Assembly (NCBI RefSeq): GCF_026212465.1
Contig: NC_080056.1
Span: 12,425,142-12,489,141 of the forward strand
Direction of reading: 5' to 3'
DNA: 64,000 nt
Source: Amaranthus tricolor
Lineage: Eukaryota > Streptophyta > Magnoliopsida > Caryophyllales > Amaranthaceae
A program made the translations under genes and the position numbers. The notes under the pieces were generated by a model. The model ran no database searches. It worked only from the letters and a program-made list of their open reading frames with translations, and was not told the origin of the DNA. Below, piece by piece: positions 38,750 to 50,169 of the stretch. Numbering within the stretch: the stretch's first letter is position 1; each line of letters starts with the position of its first letter.

Positions 38750-39960
38750 AGCTGGGAAGTCGATAAGTCGGACTCCCAATAAGGGGAAGCCAACAGATTT
38801 TTTCTTAAAGTGTTTAATAATGTCCGTGAAGTCTATTAGTCGGACCCTAGTTGAAGGGGTAATTTTGCAAAATTTTTCTAAGTGTTAAATCCTTGAATTT
38901 AGCCGGGAGGTCGAAAAGTCGGACCCTCAATTAGAGAGCAACATCATAAATTTGTTTAAGTACCAAACCATCCAGCCGGAGAATCGATAAGTCGGACTCC
39001 CAGGGAAGGGTAGAATATAGCTAATTATTCTAAGTCCTTCAGACAATGTCCGGAGGGTCGATAAGTCGGACCCTAAATTGAATCTCCTGAAAGGGAAATC
39101 ATTTGAAGAATGAAGGTCACACATTCAGCTGTCCGACTTATGGACACGATAAATGAGATGATGGAAGGAAACATGAATTTCTTAAGGAAAAAGGATTTCC
39201 GCATGATCGATAAGTCGGACCCCCAAATAACCCTGGTCCAAGTTTGAAAATTCTAAGTATAAATCCCCTCCTGTGTGTCCGTGGGATCGAAGATGCGGCT
39301 TATGGGGCTCATTCTGCAGGTTATGGAATAAATGGGGCTGTATTGCTGAAGTCCTAAACATCTTTTACAAGTATCAGGGATATCCGTATGTTCGATAAGT
39401 CGGACCCCCAGGCGGTCCTCCTCTTTCTCAAAATTTTCTAAGTGTCGAAAAGGGATTCTCGTGTTAAACCGGCGGGTGAAGACGTGAACTATTAGTTCGC
39501 GGCATAGTTTAAACAGGTAATAATGTCTTGGTAAGAATACCATGCCGCGTCATTGATTGGGGTTTGATTCATAAATATCCCTGGAGTATCGCACCATCAG
39601 TTCACGACAAATAGATAATCTCATCCGTACGGTAGATAAGTCGGACCCTCCTAATGTGCTATTTTGTTAAAAATATTCTAAGTATGTGAGTATTTCCGTG
39701 ATACCAACAAAGCAGAAGCCTGGACCGTGGCTCTAATCATCCTACGGCATAATACAAGCCGCGGTCTCTTGTTCATAATACGATGGGGTGTCACAGACTC
39801 ATTGTGTTGACCGCTAAGTCGATAAGTCGGACCCCCCTTTGGGGTCAAGAGTCGAAGATCTTTCAAGTGTACAGCTCGTCCGCGGGGTCGACAAGTCGGA
39901 CCCCCCTGTTGGCCAAGATATGAAAAATTTTCTAAGTATAAAGATTTGTTGTAGGTGATG
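38750..39960 (+). repeat. Second, dispersed block of GATAAGTCGGACC repeats
   Basis: The core ATAAGTCGGACC or a close variant recurs near 38758, 38831, 38906, 38984, 39059, 39207, 39392, 39630, 39818 and 39886, with an inverted copy (GTCCGACTTAT) near 39132. Spacing is 70-240 bp. TTCTAAGT recurs downstream of many cores. It is the diverged counterpart of the tandem array at 34.3-35.1 kb, on the other side of the antisense gene. Confidence 0.85.
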
Positions 39961-40371
39961 TCACGGAACGCGCTGAAGGGGAGGACGCGGATCCGCACCC
40001 TCCCTATGATTCTGCTGCCGCCTCACATAAAGGAGCGAGGCTATTCCGCGGCATGCTTTAAAGCCGCGGCCTTATTTGCTTTCTTGACTCGGATTTGTTG
40101 CGTTTTTTACATAGCTAATTTAAAAAGGCTGTATCTTTTTCGTTACGATGCGGAATTTGGCATATGAACGGTCGATTCGAAGCTTTCGAGCTCAACTTTC
40201 GTGATTCATCAGAAAATTCGCCAGATTGGGCGTGTGTTCATCCTCATGGGGCTATTGCATGTTCTTTATGATCGTATCCCTTCACCAAATCAATTATGGT
40301 GGGTGCATATTTATCCGCATAAAGGAAGATATTTCAGGTCGTTGGGACTCTTCCCTCACATCATCCTTCAT

Positions 40372-40384
40372 GCGTGGGGCTAAA
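40372..40384 (+). other. Putative polypurine tract
   Basis: GCGTGGGGCTAAA immediately precedes the 3' LTR. It is a weak, short purine run compared with typical tracts, assigned by position only. Confidence 0.35.
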
Positions 40385-41090
40385 TGTCATGGTATTATTT
40401 ACTCAATTATTTTATATATTTAATAATTTGCATCATATTACCATAATACCCCTTGACCTCTACAGTTGACCTTGACTTTTGGTCAATGGGCTTTCCTTTT
40501 GATCTCCCCTCCTCCCTGAATGGCCCATGGGCTCCTCACTTCCAGAATACCCTAACTTCCCTCTCAGGAAGTAACTGCCTATTTGACCTAACTTCCCACT
40601 TACTCACAGTTGGCTGGTCATCCTTCTCTTAAGGCTGATAACTGCCAACTACCCTCCTGCCTTCATCACAGCCATCAGTTGCTACCCACTATCTCCATGA
40701 TGGCAACTACCCTTCAGCAATAACCTCCTCCTTTGCCACTATAAATAGGGGTTATCATCAAGAGGGAAAGATGATCTGAAATAGCATACAAGAGAACTAT
40801 TGCTTATATTATTCACTTAACCTTCCCAAACACCAGCATTAGCATTAGCTATCTCAGTCACATCCATCTCACATTCCTTCTTTAATCAGTAATTCATTAA
40901 TTTCCGATCCACGTTCTAACTTGAGCGTCGGAGGGGTTTTCCGGGAGATCACCCCCCGGACAAGGCTAACAAGTTGTGTTGCAGGAATCCAGGTCGCTTC
41001 CTCTTATAAACCGCTTCACTTGATCATACTTCCGTCAATCTCCAGGTATTTCAAGTGTCTTTTGCACTTCCTCGTTTCATTACCGAAACA
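40385..41090 (+). repeat. 3' LTR (706 bp)
   Basis: Same TG...CA ends as the 5' LTR. It contains nine bases (ATCCAGGTC) after TTGCAGGA that the 5' copy lacks, and one C/T difference. Directly followed by the target duplication AGTTC. Confidence 0.97.
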
Positions 41091-41757
41091 AGTTCTATTT
41101 TTCAAATTTTTCCACAATTCAATTAAGAGCACTCATTATTGATCCTTGGCACATTTGGAGGTTAATTCTTTTCAATGAGAAAATAATTTGTTGCGTTGAA
41201 TTTCAGGTAAGGTTGGAAATTGCCACTTACCACGTTGATAGCAGTGATATGGGCGATATGCTCACCGTCAATCATATGCATAGTAGTGTCAGTCATCATA
41301 TGGATCCGGGCTTGTTATAGGCACAGGCCCAGAAGATCAATTAGCAATTCACAAACTGGATCAGATGGGGTACCACTCGCAGACGAATTGGGCCTTGCAC
41401 AAGTTAACATAGAGTTTGCAAGGGAAGTAATTAGATTGGGTCTAAATGAGGAGCCCAGCCCGGATATCAACCAACAATAGTAATAAGTGAGTTAGAAGAA
41501 GTGGGCCAAGGCCCAAATGGTGAGAACATAAATTATTGATTCATCATCATATTTATAACATAAATTATTGTATGAAACGATCTTACAGATAAACGCATTT
41601 TATATATGTGTTAAATAGCTTATCTAATATATATTATAACAATATGAGCTTTTTTTAAGGTTGTCTTACTGTAAGACGATCTCTCACAAGAGTAACTCTA
41701 TTCATAAAAAGATTTTCTTTCTTGGTGAAGAACATTTGAATTATGTTAAAAGACTTA

Positions 41758-42889
41758 CCGGCCGTTTGGTTGATGGTAATGAAGTAATGAGAATGAAATG
41801 TTGTAATGGGAATGAAATGTTGTAATGGCAATAGTAATGAAGGAATGGATATGAGAATCGGTAATAAAGATTCTTTTATTTGGTGTGCATGACTAAAGAA
41901 TGGTAATGGAAGATAATATTCCATTAATTGCATTTGGTTGTAAGTAATAAAAAATGGTAATGACTCTTACGGCCCGTTTGGTTGATGGTAATGAAGTAAT
42001 GGAAATGAAATGTTGTAATGGCAATAGTAATGAAGGAATTGATATGAGAATTGGTAATGAAGATTCTTTTGTTTGGTGTGCATGACTAAAGAATGGTAAT
42101 AGAAGATAATATTCCATTGATTGCATTTGGTTGTTAGTAATAAAAAATGGTAATGACTCTTAGTTTCATTATTGTATATTTGTATTTAAAAGCATTATTG
42201 TATCTAAATTATTCTATCTAATGATTCTTTTTTTAATAATAATATTTTTTTTGGATAATTACATACATTACCTTTTTTTTCTTCATTATTTTTTTTCTTC
42301 AGCTCGAAACAACATTACCTTATTTTATTACCACAGTAATACTTCATTACCATTACCGCCTAATACCATGTTGTTTGATGGTAATGAAAATGGCCCTTTT
42401 TGGTAATTTCATTACCTTATTTTATTACCATCCATTACCATTGAAGGCATCCAAACAACCAAAATTTTCATTACTTAATTTTATTACCATTATCGCCCTC
42501 TAATACCATGTACCAAACGGGCCGTTAGTTTCATTATTGTATATTTTTATCTAAAAGCATTATTGTATCTAAATTATTCTATCTAATGATTTTTTTTAAT
42601 AATAATATTTTTTTTGGATAATTACATACACTACCTTTTTTTTCTTCATTATTTTTTTTCTTCAGCTCGAAACAACATTACCTTATTTTATTACCACAGT
42701 AATACTTCATTACCATTACAGCCTAATACCAAGTTGTTGGATGGTAATAAAAATGACACTTTTTGGTAATTTCATTACCTTATTTTATTACCATCCATTA
42801 CCATTGAAGGCATCCAAACAACCAAATTTTTTATTACTTAATTTTATTACCATTACCGCCCTCTAATACTATATATACCAAACGAGCCG
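41758..42889. mobile_element. Tourist/Harbinger-like MITE (outer copy, interrupted)
   Basis: Left end CCGGCCGTTTGGTTGATGG, right end ACCAAACGAGCCG, flanked by TTA on both sides (41755-41757 and 42890-42892). Both halves match the inner element, and together they form a complete copy once the inner element plus one TTA is removed. The interior is made of GGTAATG-type words. No protein. Confidence 0.85.
41970..42524. mobile_element. Tourist/Harbinger-like MITE (inner copy, 555 bp)
   Basis: Ends CGGCCCGTTTGGT and ACCAAACGGGCCG are perfect 13-bp inverted repeats. It is flanked by TTA (41967-41969 and 42525-42527), the Harbinger-type 3-bp duplication. It is inserted in a relative of itself. Confidence 0.9.
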
Positions 42890-42892
42890 TTA

Positions 42893-44126
42893 GAGTTGTA
42901 CATTGTATAGCAATGAAATCAAACAAGATTCATCCAAAATTTTATGAAGGTTCATAGGCATATACATCAATTGTATAACTATAAATAATAATTGTTACCT
43001 TTGTTTTTAAAATTGTAGATTAATGTTTTTTTAAACTATATTCCCTAAAAGTTTTTTTTTTTCAATCCCAAATAAAATCATAAGACCTTCTTTTCCATAT
43101 CTTTTCTTTTTAGTTATTTTATTTTCTTAAAGTTTTTTAAAACTGGATGAGTGGCTATTTTCAGGTTTGATTCACCACATTTTTAGAATTACTTAGTAAG
43201 AATAAGGTTGAAAATAAATCGAGCTGGAAATAGGCTTTGTATTTTCTAAGAGAATTGGACCTAAAAAAAGTTTTAAAATAGGCTGGAAAGGGCTTTTTTA
43301 CATTTTGAAATATGGACTTTGTTACATTAAAAAAAAAAAAAAAAAAACTTTACACAACCTTATACTGCAGAACTTATTAGTGCCTGTTTTGTGCATTTTA
43401 ATGAGGTATTTGAACATTGTATTGTAAGTGTCCCGTTTATTTTGTTTGATCATTTATACATTGTATTTTAAGTGTTTTCGAGTGCTAATTGAAATCATTG
43501 CCATTTCACTTGTTCTAATCTTTGGATTATTGGTGATCACTGTGTGATAATGGATATGATTTCTGAAAAACTTTTTACATAAAAATGGGTCGGGCTGGTT
43601 CACAGAGTAAAAACAAGGCTGCATAGTATCGCATTGCCCACGTTGCAAAGGTTTTCAAAAGAAACGAATTGGTTTTCCCGTGTTGTAAAGGTGTAGAAAA
43701 AAATCGCGTTTTCGGCCGCATCAAGTGATATCTTATGGTTTCAAACGATATTTTAGGCGACATGATAACTGGATCACTCTTGTTACCGCATCAACGTTCC
43801 ATTACCGCGAATGGCGACCGTTACCTCATTTTTACATTATGGGCTAGATTGGGGTGGGTTTTATAGCTTAGTCCATTTTCAATCCATTTTTTTATTTTAC
43901 AGGGCTCAATTCGACCCAACTCATTTTTATTTGAGTCCAATCCAACCTGCATTCGGCTCATTGAACATCTCTATTCATGCCTATAGCCAGCTTAACTTTA
44001 AATTCAAAATAGGGAAAATAACTGCTAACAAATAGGAAATACATGAACTCAAACACGTAAACAATGATATAGATACAAATCATATACACAATGATAATCA
44101 AAATTCCATAACTAAAATCAGCTCGT
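42893..44126. other. AT-rich intergenic DNA
   Basis: No gene recognised. A poly-A run lies at 43330-43347. Short open frames here show no family features. Confidence 0.5.
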
Positions 44127-44372
44127 CTTGCATGAGACCGTGTCACCATAAGATGAGTCTATATAATAGCTTATTTTTTCAATTGATTACCTTTAAGATC
44201 ATAAGTAATCGTTTAAGGTTATGAGTAATTACTCTAAGACTATAAAAAGTGATTATATTAAAATTATAAGTGATCACTTTAACATTATAAGTGATCATTT
44301 TAAGACAAAAAATGTATATTGGATCAACCCGATAAAGATGGTCTCACCGTGAGACCATCTCATTTAAGAATT
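44127..44372. mobile_element. GAGAC-terminus MITE with GATCA-type internal repeats
   Basis: Left end TCTTGCATGAGACCGTGTC and right end GGTCTCACCGTGAGACCATC. Inside, variants of TTATAAGTGATCA repeat at about 22-25 bp (44190-44315). Confidence 0.6.
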
Positions 44373-44511
44373 AGTGAACTAAAATTTGTACAAACACCTA
44401 GTAAATGATTAATCATCATTTCAATGAATCCCATCCAAAACAGGGTCTAAAAGAAATGGGAAATAAAGCATACCAATACCCCATCACAAGAAGGTTGCGA
44501 TTTGAAAAATA

Positions 44512-44817
44512 TCAGCACTGATGACGACAAACAGGACAAGTCTGACTCAAGGGAAGCCATTTATCAATACAATCACCATGAAAAAGATGGAAGCAATCTA
44601 GAAATTCTACCATTTCTCCATCTTCATAGTCATCCAAGCATATAGAACACCGTTTTTCATCATCTCCTTTAAGCATAAACTTGGATGAGTATTCAACTTT
44701 TGGCCTCAAATTTATAATCATCTCAGATTCAGCTTCATGACATGCTGTATTAAGACAACTTAGGAGACATAATATACCAGCCATTGGCATTAAGGATAAC
44801 AAGTCTAGAAAAAACAT
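44512..44817 (-). CDS. Small RING-H2 finger protein
   Basis: 101 residues. Residues ~2-22 are hydrophobic (possible membrane anchor). Residues 57-98 are a full RING-H2 finger: C-x2-C-x14-C-x-H-x2-H-x2-C-x10-C-x2-C, beginning CSICLDDYEDG and ending CPVC, with the W of IDKWL in the expected place. This finger binds two zinc ions and recruits E2 enzymes, so an E3 ubiquitin ligase role is likely. The ATG lies only about 8 bp from the edge of a small inverted-repeat element. The true 5' end may therefore have been replaced, or an upstream exon may lie beyond it. It could be a truncated copy of a larger gene. Confidence 0.65.
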   Translation of the reverse strand: MFFLDLLSLMPMAGILCLLSCLNTACHEAESEMIINLRPKVEYSSKFMLKGDDEKRCSICLDDYEDGEMVEFLDCFHLFHGDCIDKWLPLSQTCPVCRHQC

Positions 44818-44824
44818 GGACTAA

Positions 44825-45098
44825 CGTACACTATGTTTGGACCGAGGAAAATAAAAAAAAAAAAGAAACGAAAGGATTTAAAAGTTAAGATGTATTTGTC
44901 TTTATTTGAATAACGAATTCGAAGACTAACTATTTGGAAGGAAAGGATTTGAATGGATTCGAAGACTAAAGATTTTGAAGGAAAAATAAAATTTTTCTCT
45001 TCTTTTTTTCTCCCTTCGTTTCCTACCCCTTTTTTTGTTTCCTTCTCCTTCTCTTCCTCTCTTTTCCGTCCTATGTTGTTATCCAAACAAAGTGTAAA
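44825..45098. mobile_element. Small inverted-repeat element upstream of the RING-H2 gene
   Basis: The ends TACACTATGTTTGGA and TCCAAACAAAGTGTA are inverted copies with one mismatch. Borders read TA at both sides. The interior is purine-rich on the minus strand and gives a meaningless lysine/glutamate frame. Superfamily uncertain. Confidence 0.55.
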
Positions 45099-46447
45099 TT
45101 TTGTATTGGATAGGGGTTAATAACTCATTAATTAGCCGTTTTGGATCATAATTTTTTTAACAGTATGTAGAAAAATCTCAGCATTCTTTTGTGTGGTCTG
45201 GATTTCTGGAATAGTTCAACAATATCAGTTGAAATGAACAAAAGCTCATAGTGTCAAACAATTTAAGATTACCAGTAATGTCTTTATTAAAGTATTTTCT
45301 GAATATTTAATTAGTTCAATTATAAAGCGAGGACTAAGTTTTTTAATGTGTAAAATATATTTTGAATATGCAGATCTTTGTATGCAACTTGGAATTTTGA
45401 AGATTTCTGGACGAAAATGAAAATTTTTTTGAATTATTTTTTTTTTGACGACTTGTATGCAACTTAAATAAGCTATTGACTTAACAGGGCTTACTTCTTC
45501 AGTTTTAATAGATTTATCTCCATCAACATAGACTAATCTTGAATACTAGTTTAGGGTGAGACGAAAACTCATCTCTGCATGCAAACTGAACCAAATCAAC
45601 TGCATTATAGTTGTATTATATGTTATACAATACGATAATAACAGTGGCGGTTCTAAGCCCATTCAAGGTGCTTTGACCTCTGGACCCCTAGAATAAGGGT
45701 CTCATATATTAACAAACTCTTTATAATTCGCCAGTCAAGCATAGCTCAATAGAAGTATCTTTTTATTGTTGGTAAGGGGTTCAAAACCTACCATTATTAA
45801 ATTTTCGAAAAAAATTTGGTCTCCAATTTTCACCATTAATTGTTAACGAAGGCCTTAATTTTTTAACATCAAAAATTAAATAGGCCCCTCTAATTTTTGC
45901 CCCACCATTGGATAATAATATTAATTTTATTCAAAAAGTACAGTCATAAATCATAAATCATAACTTAGTCAGATTCGAACCTCCCCTCTTTTTAGTTTAG
46001 ATATGGACTTAATAGGCTTGCATAATGTGTATGAAATAATTGTCACTTACATAGAACAGGATTAATCCACTTACATATGACAACCTTGTGTAGGATCATA
46101 GCCGGATGAAACAACCTCTTAACTCAAATTTAAGGGGTGACTAGGGAAAAAGCTCTGCCCACGAAATCATTAGCATAATATTTACCTATTCAAATTTGTT
46201 TAATTAGTATAGTCATTTTCATAAATATGATAATTAATTAGACCAAAAATTTAATTAGAAATATATACAAAAACTGAACAAGTTTAGCTTACTTGAAACG
46301 TGCCTACCATTCAATATAGTTTCTCAATCAACCATCAAGAAACAAAAATTTAGCATCTAATAAGAATTAATCAATCTTCAATATTACATTCAAACACACC
46401 TAATTGTGACCATTTCTTGAGCTTGCTAAATGACTTAGCTAGCCGTG
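45099..46447. other. AT-rich intergenic DNA
   Basis: No gene seen. At 45650-45800 a patch with TAGCTCAATAG and GGGTTCAAAACCT loosely resembles pol III A and B boxes, as in a SINE, but it is too weak to call. Confidence 0.45.
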
Positions 46448-46711
46448 ATGGTGTTGTTAGCGGTTCTTCCTATAGTTCCTATGGTCGCGATTTCTTGTTT
46501 GGCTCTGCTTATAGTACTCCGAGATCCTCCGAGTAACTTGACTACGGCAAACTTTTGGCCCTTCACGCAATACACTCAGAAAGTTAGCCGAAAGTTGATC
46601 AGAGGTCGGGTTATCAATAACAATGCCCACATTGATAAGCCTGAGAGTTCTGCCCAAGGTGCTGCTAGGAATGCACGGTTAAGAAAAAGGCAATTTGCAG
46701 CAAATGTGTGA
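46448..46711 (+). CDS. Unrecognised small membrane-anchored peptide
   Basis: 87 residues from the ATG at 46448. Residues 1-25 are a hydrophobic segment (VLLAVLPIVPMVAISCLALL) that could be a signal anchor. After it come a polar linker with FWPFTQYTQK and a basic, alanine-rich C-terminus (AARNARLRKRQFAANV). I recognise no domain. Its base composition is richer in G+C than the flanks, which favours real coding. It could be a small secreted or membrane peptide gene, or the remains of a larger gene. Confidence 0.4.
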   Translation: MVLLAVLPIVPMVAISCLALLIVLRDPPSNLTTANFWPFTQYTQKVSRKLIRGRVINNNAHIDKPESSAQGAARNARLRKRQFAANV

Positions 46712-47039
46712 CCGTATCTCCTTGTTAAGGTTCAATGTTAGCTCTGTATGTATTTCCATATTCAACGTCTATGCATTGCACGAGCATCTATATAGATAGC
46801 TATTGGATGTTATACTGATATGTATGAATCATGTTTCACTAAGACACATAATTTAAATGCAAGATATACCAGATTTTCTTCCTATATCTATGTTTGTCAT
46901 TAGCCAATTCCGCAAGTGTGTTTATTAGAGCTTTCAAATCTACAATCATCTTAGTGTTGACCAAATTATTTTTTCATCCAAGTATATCGAGAGGCACTAA
47001 TGTCAAAGCCTTACACACAATAATGACATGATACATTAA

Positions 47040-47354
47040 CGGTCCGTTTGGTAGGTGGTAATAAACAGTGGTAATGAGAATGAAAAACTAGTGTAGTTTT
47101 GGTTGAAAAATCTATTGGCTTCCTTGATAACAATGCTTGTCCAACTTCAATCATCTCACTTTCTTCATAAAATTCATTCCAATGCATTATTATTGAGAGA
47201 GGTGGTATGAGGAGGTAATGAAAATTTGTAAACAAACAAATTTTTTTGTGATCAAAGTTTCATTATCATGATAATGATATGGAACTTTCAATAAAGTTTT
47301 ACACTATAAATCATTCACATTACCACCATTTAATACCACTAACCAAACGAGCCG
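47040..47354. mobile_element. Tourist/Harbinger-like MITE (315 bp)
   Basis: Ends CGGTCCGTTTGGT and ACCAAACGAGCCG, flanked by TAA (47037-47039 and 47355-47357). Same family as the nested pair near 42 kb. Confidence 0.82.
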
Positions 47355-48012
47355 TAACGGTTTGTTTAGTTTTGTTATAAAGTAGTGAGAATGGTAATGA
47401 AAAATTTAATGTAGCTTAGCTTAAATAAATTAGTGAGAACGAAGTTTATAAGCTTTTCAGCATAGTTCAATGTCATGAGGAACTAATGGTTGACTAGACT
47501 GCATTCCTCATGACTGAGGACGTATATTATTGGTGAGAAAAATGTAAAAGGACTATAGTCGAGGAGGTTGGAGAGAACTTCGTTGGAGGAGTTCAAAGGG
47601 GGAATAGGGAGTTGTTCTACCTACCACATGTTCGGAAGGACAAGTCAAACAGTTTTTTTCATTTTGAGATGTGTAACTGTTTGTAGGTGAATTTTATGAA
47701 ATGTTAAAAGTATTGTCCGAAATATGTGCCTAATGAGGCTATCTATAAAAAGATCCATCGATTTGAGCTTCGTTTATCTTTTAAAATTCAAAAACATATC
47801 AAGACTGATCGGTTAGTACTTTGGACGAGTTATTTATGAGTACCCTAGATTGAAAATGTGATAAGGAAATAGAAAGAAAAGGTCGGGGGTAGTGGGGAAG
47901 AGAAGGAAGGAACCCATAACATCTAAAAATGTAGTCAAGTGTGTCCGCAAAAAAACGGTTCGCAATTAAAAGATTGTACCATGCATATCCAAGAAATTGA
48001 GAGAGGTATTAG

Positions 48013-48216
48013 ATGAGAGCTTTACTCAATTACCTTAAATGTCCAAAAACCTATGAAGATATTTGGACTGTTGGTGATGTTTTATATTCTAGATTCAAAG
48101 ACGTATGTTATGCAATGGAATTACTAGATGACGACAAAGAGTATATGTTAATGGTAGCATTGAGGAAAGGTTTTGGGCAAATGGACATTATATTAGAAAA
48201 TTGTTTGTTGTCTTAA
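48013..48216 (+). pseudogene. Helitron helicase (Pif1-like) fragment
   Basis: The frame MRALLNYLKCPKTYEDIWTV, then FKDVCYAMELLDDDKEY, matches the stretch in plant Helitron RepHel helicases just before the Pif1 domain (pattern LLN-V-G--SYEDIRTV, F--AC-ALGLLDDDKE). Only about 67 residues remain. There are no Rep or helicase motifs around it and no CTRR/hairpin terminus was found. Sequence from about 47,600 may be more decayed parts of the same protein. Confidence 0.7.
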
Positions 48217-48547
48217 TATGTCCAACTACATTTTTGGACTGAAATTTGTTTGTAACCAAACTTGGAACTTGCTTTCACAAGATATTCTTCCTAGGCAACG
48301 AAAATTTTGAAATTTTGGTTATTAGTTTTTACTAGGTCTAAATTTAATCTAAAACAAAATATTTTATTTTGGTTTAGAAATTTCTAATCGAAATCAAAAC
48401 AAAATAATGAAAAATCCAATTATATTTCTTATTTGGTTTGAATTACTTTGATTTACGATTTTTATCCAATTAAGTTTCATCCCTAACTATACGTGCAATT
48501 GTTGTTAACATCATGGTCCTTACACTTCATAGACAAATTGCTTTGAG

Positions 48548-48925
48548 CCAATTCTTGTGAGTGACGTTTCTTTGGGAGAGCTTCACTAATTGGGCCACCC
48601 ATTATATTTTTTTTTTGAAAAAAATATAGATTAAGTACTGCACACTTAATTAGTGGGGTTTTAGAATATCTCAAGTAAGCATTAATGATACGAAAAGTAG
48701 GCATTTAAGGATGATGTAAGTAGACATTAAGGACTCTATAAGTAGGCATTTAAGGATATGTAAGTAAGCAATAACGAAGATGTCAGTAGGCATTAAGGAT
48801 GATGTAAGTAGGTATTAAGGATATTATAAGTAGGCATTTAAGGATAATGTAAGTAGACATTAAGAATATTGTGAGTACACATTAAGGATACGACAAGTAA
48901 CCATGAATGATGTAAAAGAGCATTA
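48548..48925. repeat. GAGAC-type terminus followed by minisatellite of ~26 bp
   Basis: After a left end TTCTTGTGAGTGACGTTTCT, a unit related to GTAAGTAGGCATTAAGGATG repeats about ten times between 48,675 and 48,915. The same monomer family fills the element at 14.1 kb. No right terminus was found. Confidence 0.65.
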
Positions 48926-49286
48926 TTAGGATCCAGATCCTAAAATTTTAGCATTGACGGATCCGAATCCAGGTTTAGAAAAAATACCTAGATTCGGACC
49001 CGTGGATCCTCAAACTCGTTTTTATTTAAAAAACATATAGAAAAACTAGCCTTGTTCTTATCGAATATTTTGCTGTTAATTTTTGATATGATAATATGAA
49101 TTTAAATTTCAAGGTTTTTTCTTTGATTGACCTTATTTTTCTTGCAAAATTGGACATGATAGAATTGAAAGGGAACCAAAAACAAAAAGAACTTAAATTA
49201 TTAAGTAATTTTGATTATCTTTTATTGATTTGATTAGGATAGTGTAGTTATATATATATTATTATCATAAGTCAATAAATATACAC

Positions 49287-50038
49287 TAATTCTTATTTGA
49301 AACGGTTTTAAGTGTGCCAATCCATTATTACTAAAAAAACAACTTCAAAACAAACGCGCACTGTGTAATCTATTAAAAGTTGGTGTTTTAACGTATTGAA
49401 GTTGGTATTTTAACCTATTGGAGTTGACATTTTAACTTATTAAAGTTTGTATTTTAACCTATTTAGAGTTGGCATTTTAATATGTTATGTTGTTAATCAA
49501 TTGAAGTTTGTATTTTAACATATTAAACTTTGTATTTTAACCAATTGAAGTTGGTATTTTAATATGTTTAAGTTGGTGTTTTATGCTGCGTAACTTTATA
49601 TTTTAACTTATTTAAGTTGGTGTTTTAACACGTTGAAGTTAGTATTCTAACATATTGAAGTTGATATTTTAACCTATTCGAGTTGTATATTTAAACTACT
49701 TAAATAAGTATTTTAACTTATTTAAGTTGGTATTTAAACTTATTGAAGTTGATATTTAAACATAGTAAAATTGATGTTTTAACCTGTTGAAGTTGGTATG
49801 TTAACCTATCGAAGTTGGTTTTTATAGTTGGCGTTTTAACCAACTACAACAGGTTAAAACATTAACTTCAGTAGGTTAAAATACCGACTTTAATAAGTCA
49901 AATTACCAACTTCATTAGTTTAACAACTTAAGGTTTAAACAACAATTTAATAGATTAGAACACCAACTCCAAATACCAACTTCAATAGGTTATAACACCA
50001 ACTTCAAATATGTTAAAACGCGTGTGTTAGTTTATAAG

Positions 50039-50079
<41 letters not shown>

Positions 50080-50145
50080 CTTTACTTGTTGGGTTGGGCT
50101 TGGAGAACCGTCTCTTATAAAGACGGTCTCTCAGGAGAATTGCTG
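49287..50145. mobile_element. GAGAC-terminus MITE filled with an inverted minisatellite
   Basis: The left end has AATTCTTATTTGAAACGG. The right end has ACGGTCTCTCAGGAGAATT. Between them 49,370-49,840 is about 19 units of AAGTTGGTATTTTAACCTATTG-like sequence, and 49,845-50,030 holds the same unit in inverse orientation (GGTTAAAATACC, ACCAACTTCA), followed by a poly-T tract (50,045-50,079). Confidence 0.7.
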
Positions 50146-50169
50146 ACGAATATAAACGTATCGCAATCT

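Larger units (their letters stand above)
27807..41090 (+). mobile_element. Complete young Ty3/gypsy LTR retrotransposon, Tat/Retand type
   Basis: 13,284 bp, flanked by the 5-bp target duplication AGTTC (27802-27806 and 41091-41095). Order: 5' LTR, primer site, gag-pro-RT-RH-RH2-INT in one frame, tandem repeats, antisense spliced gene, second repeat block, 3' LTR. The extra RNase H before integrase and the antisense gene downstream of pol are hallmarks of the Tat lineage (Retand, Ogre, Grande relatives). The two LTRs differ by a single substitution and one 9-bp indel, which implies a very recent insertion. The gag-pol frame is uninterrupted, so the copy may still be active. Confidence 0.95.

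Noticed and set aside
41220..41480. Small open frame with a hydrophobic start right of the gypsy element
   Set aside because: No in-frame ATG; a stop lies just after the only nearby splice acceptor. It could be an exon of a gene split by the insertion, but nothing supports it.
45650..45800. tRNA-derived SINE
   Set aside because: A- and B-box matches are poor and no tail or duplication was seen.
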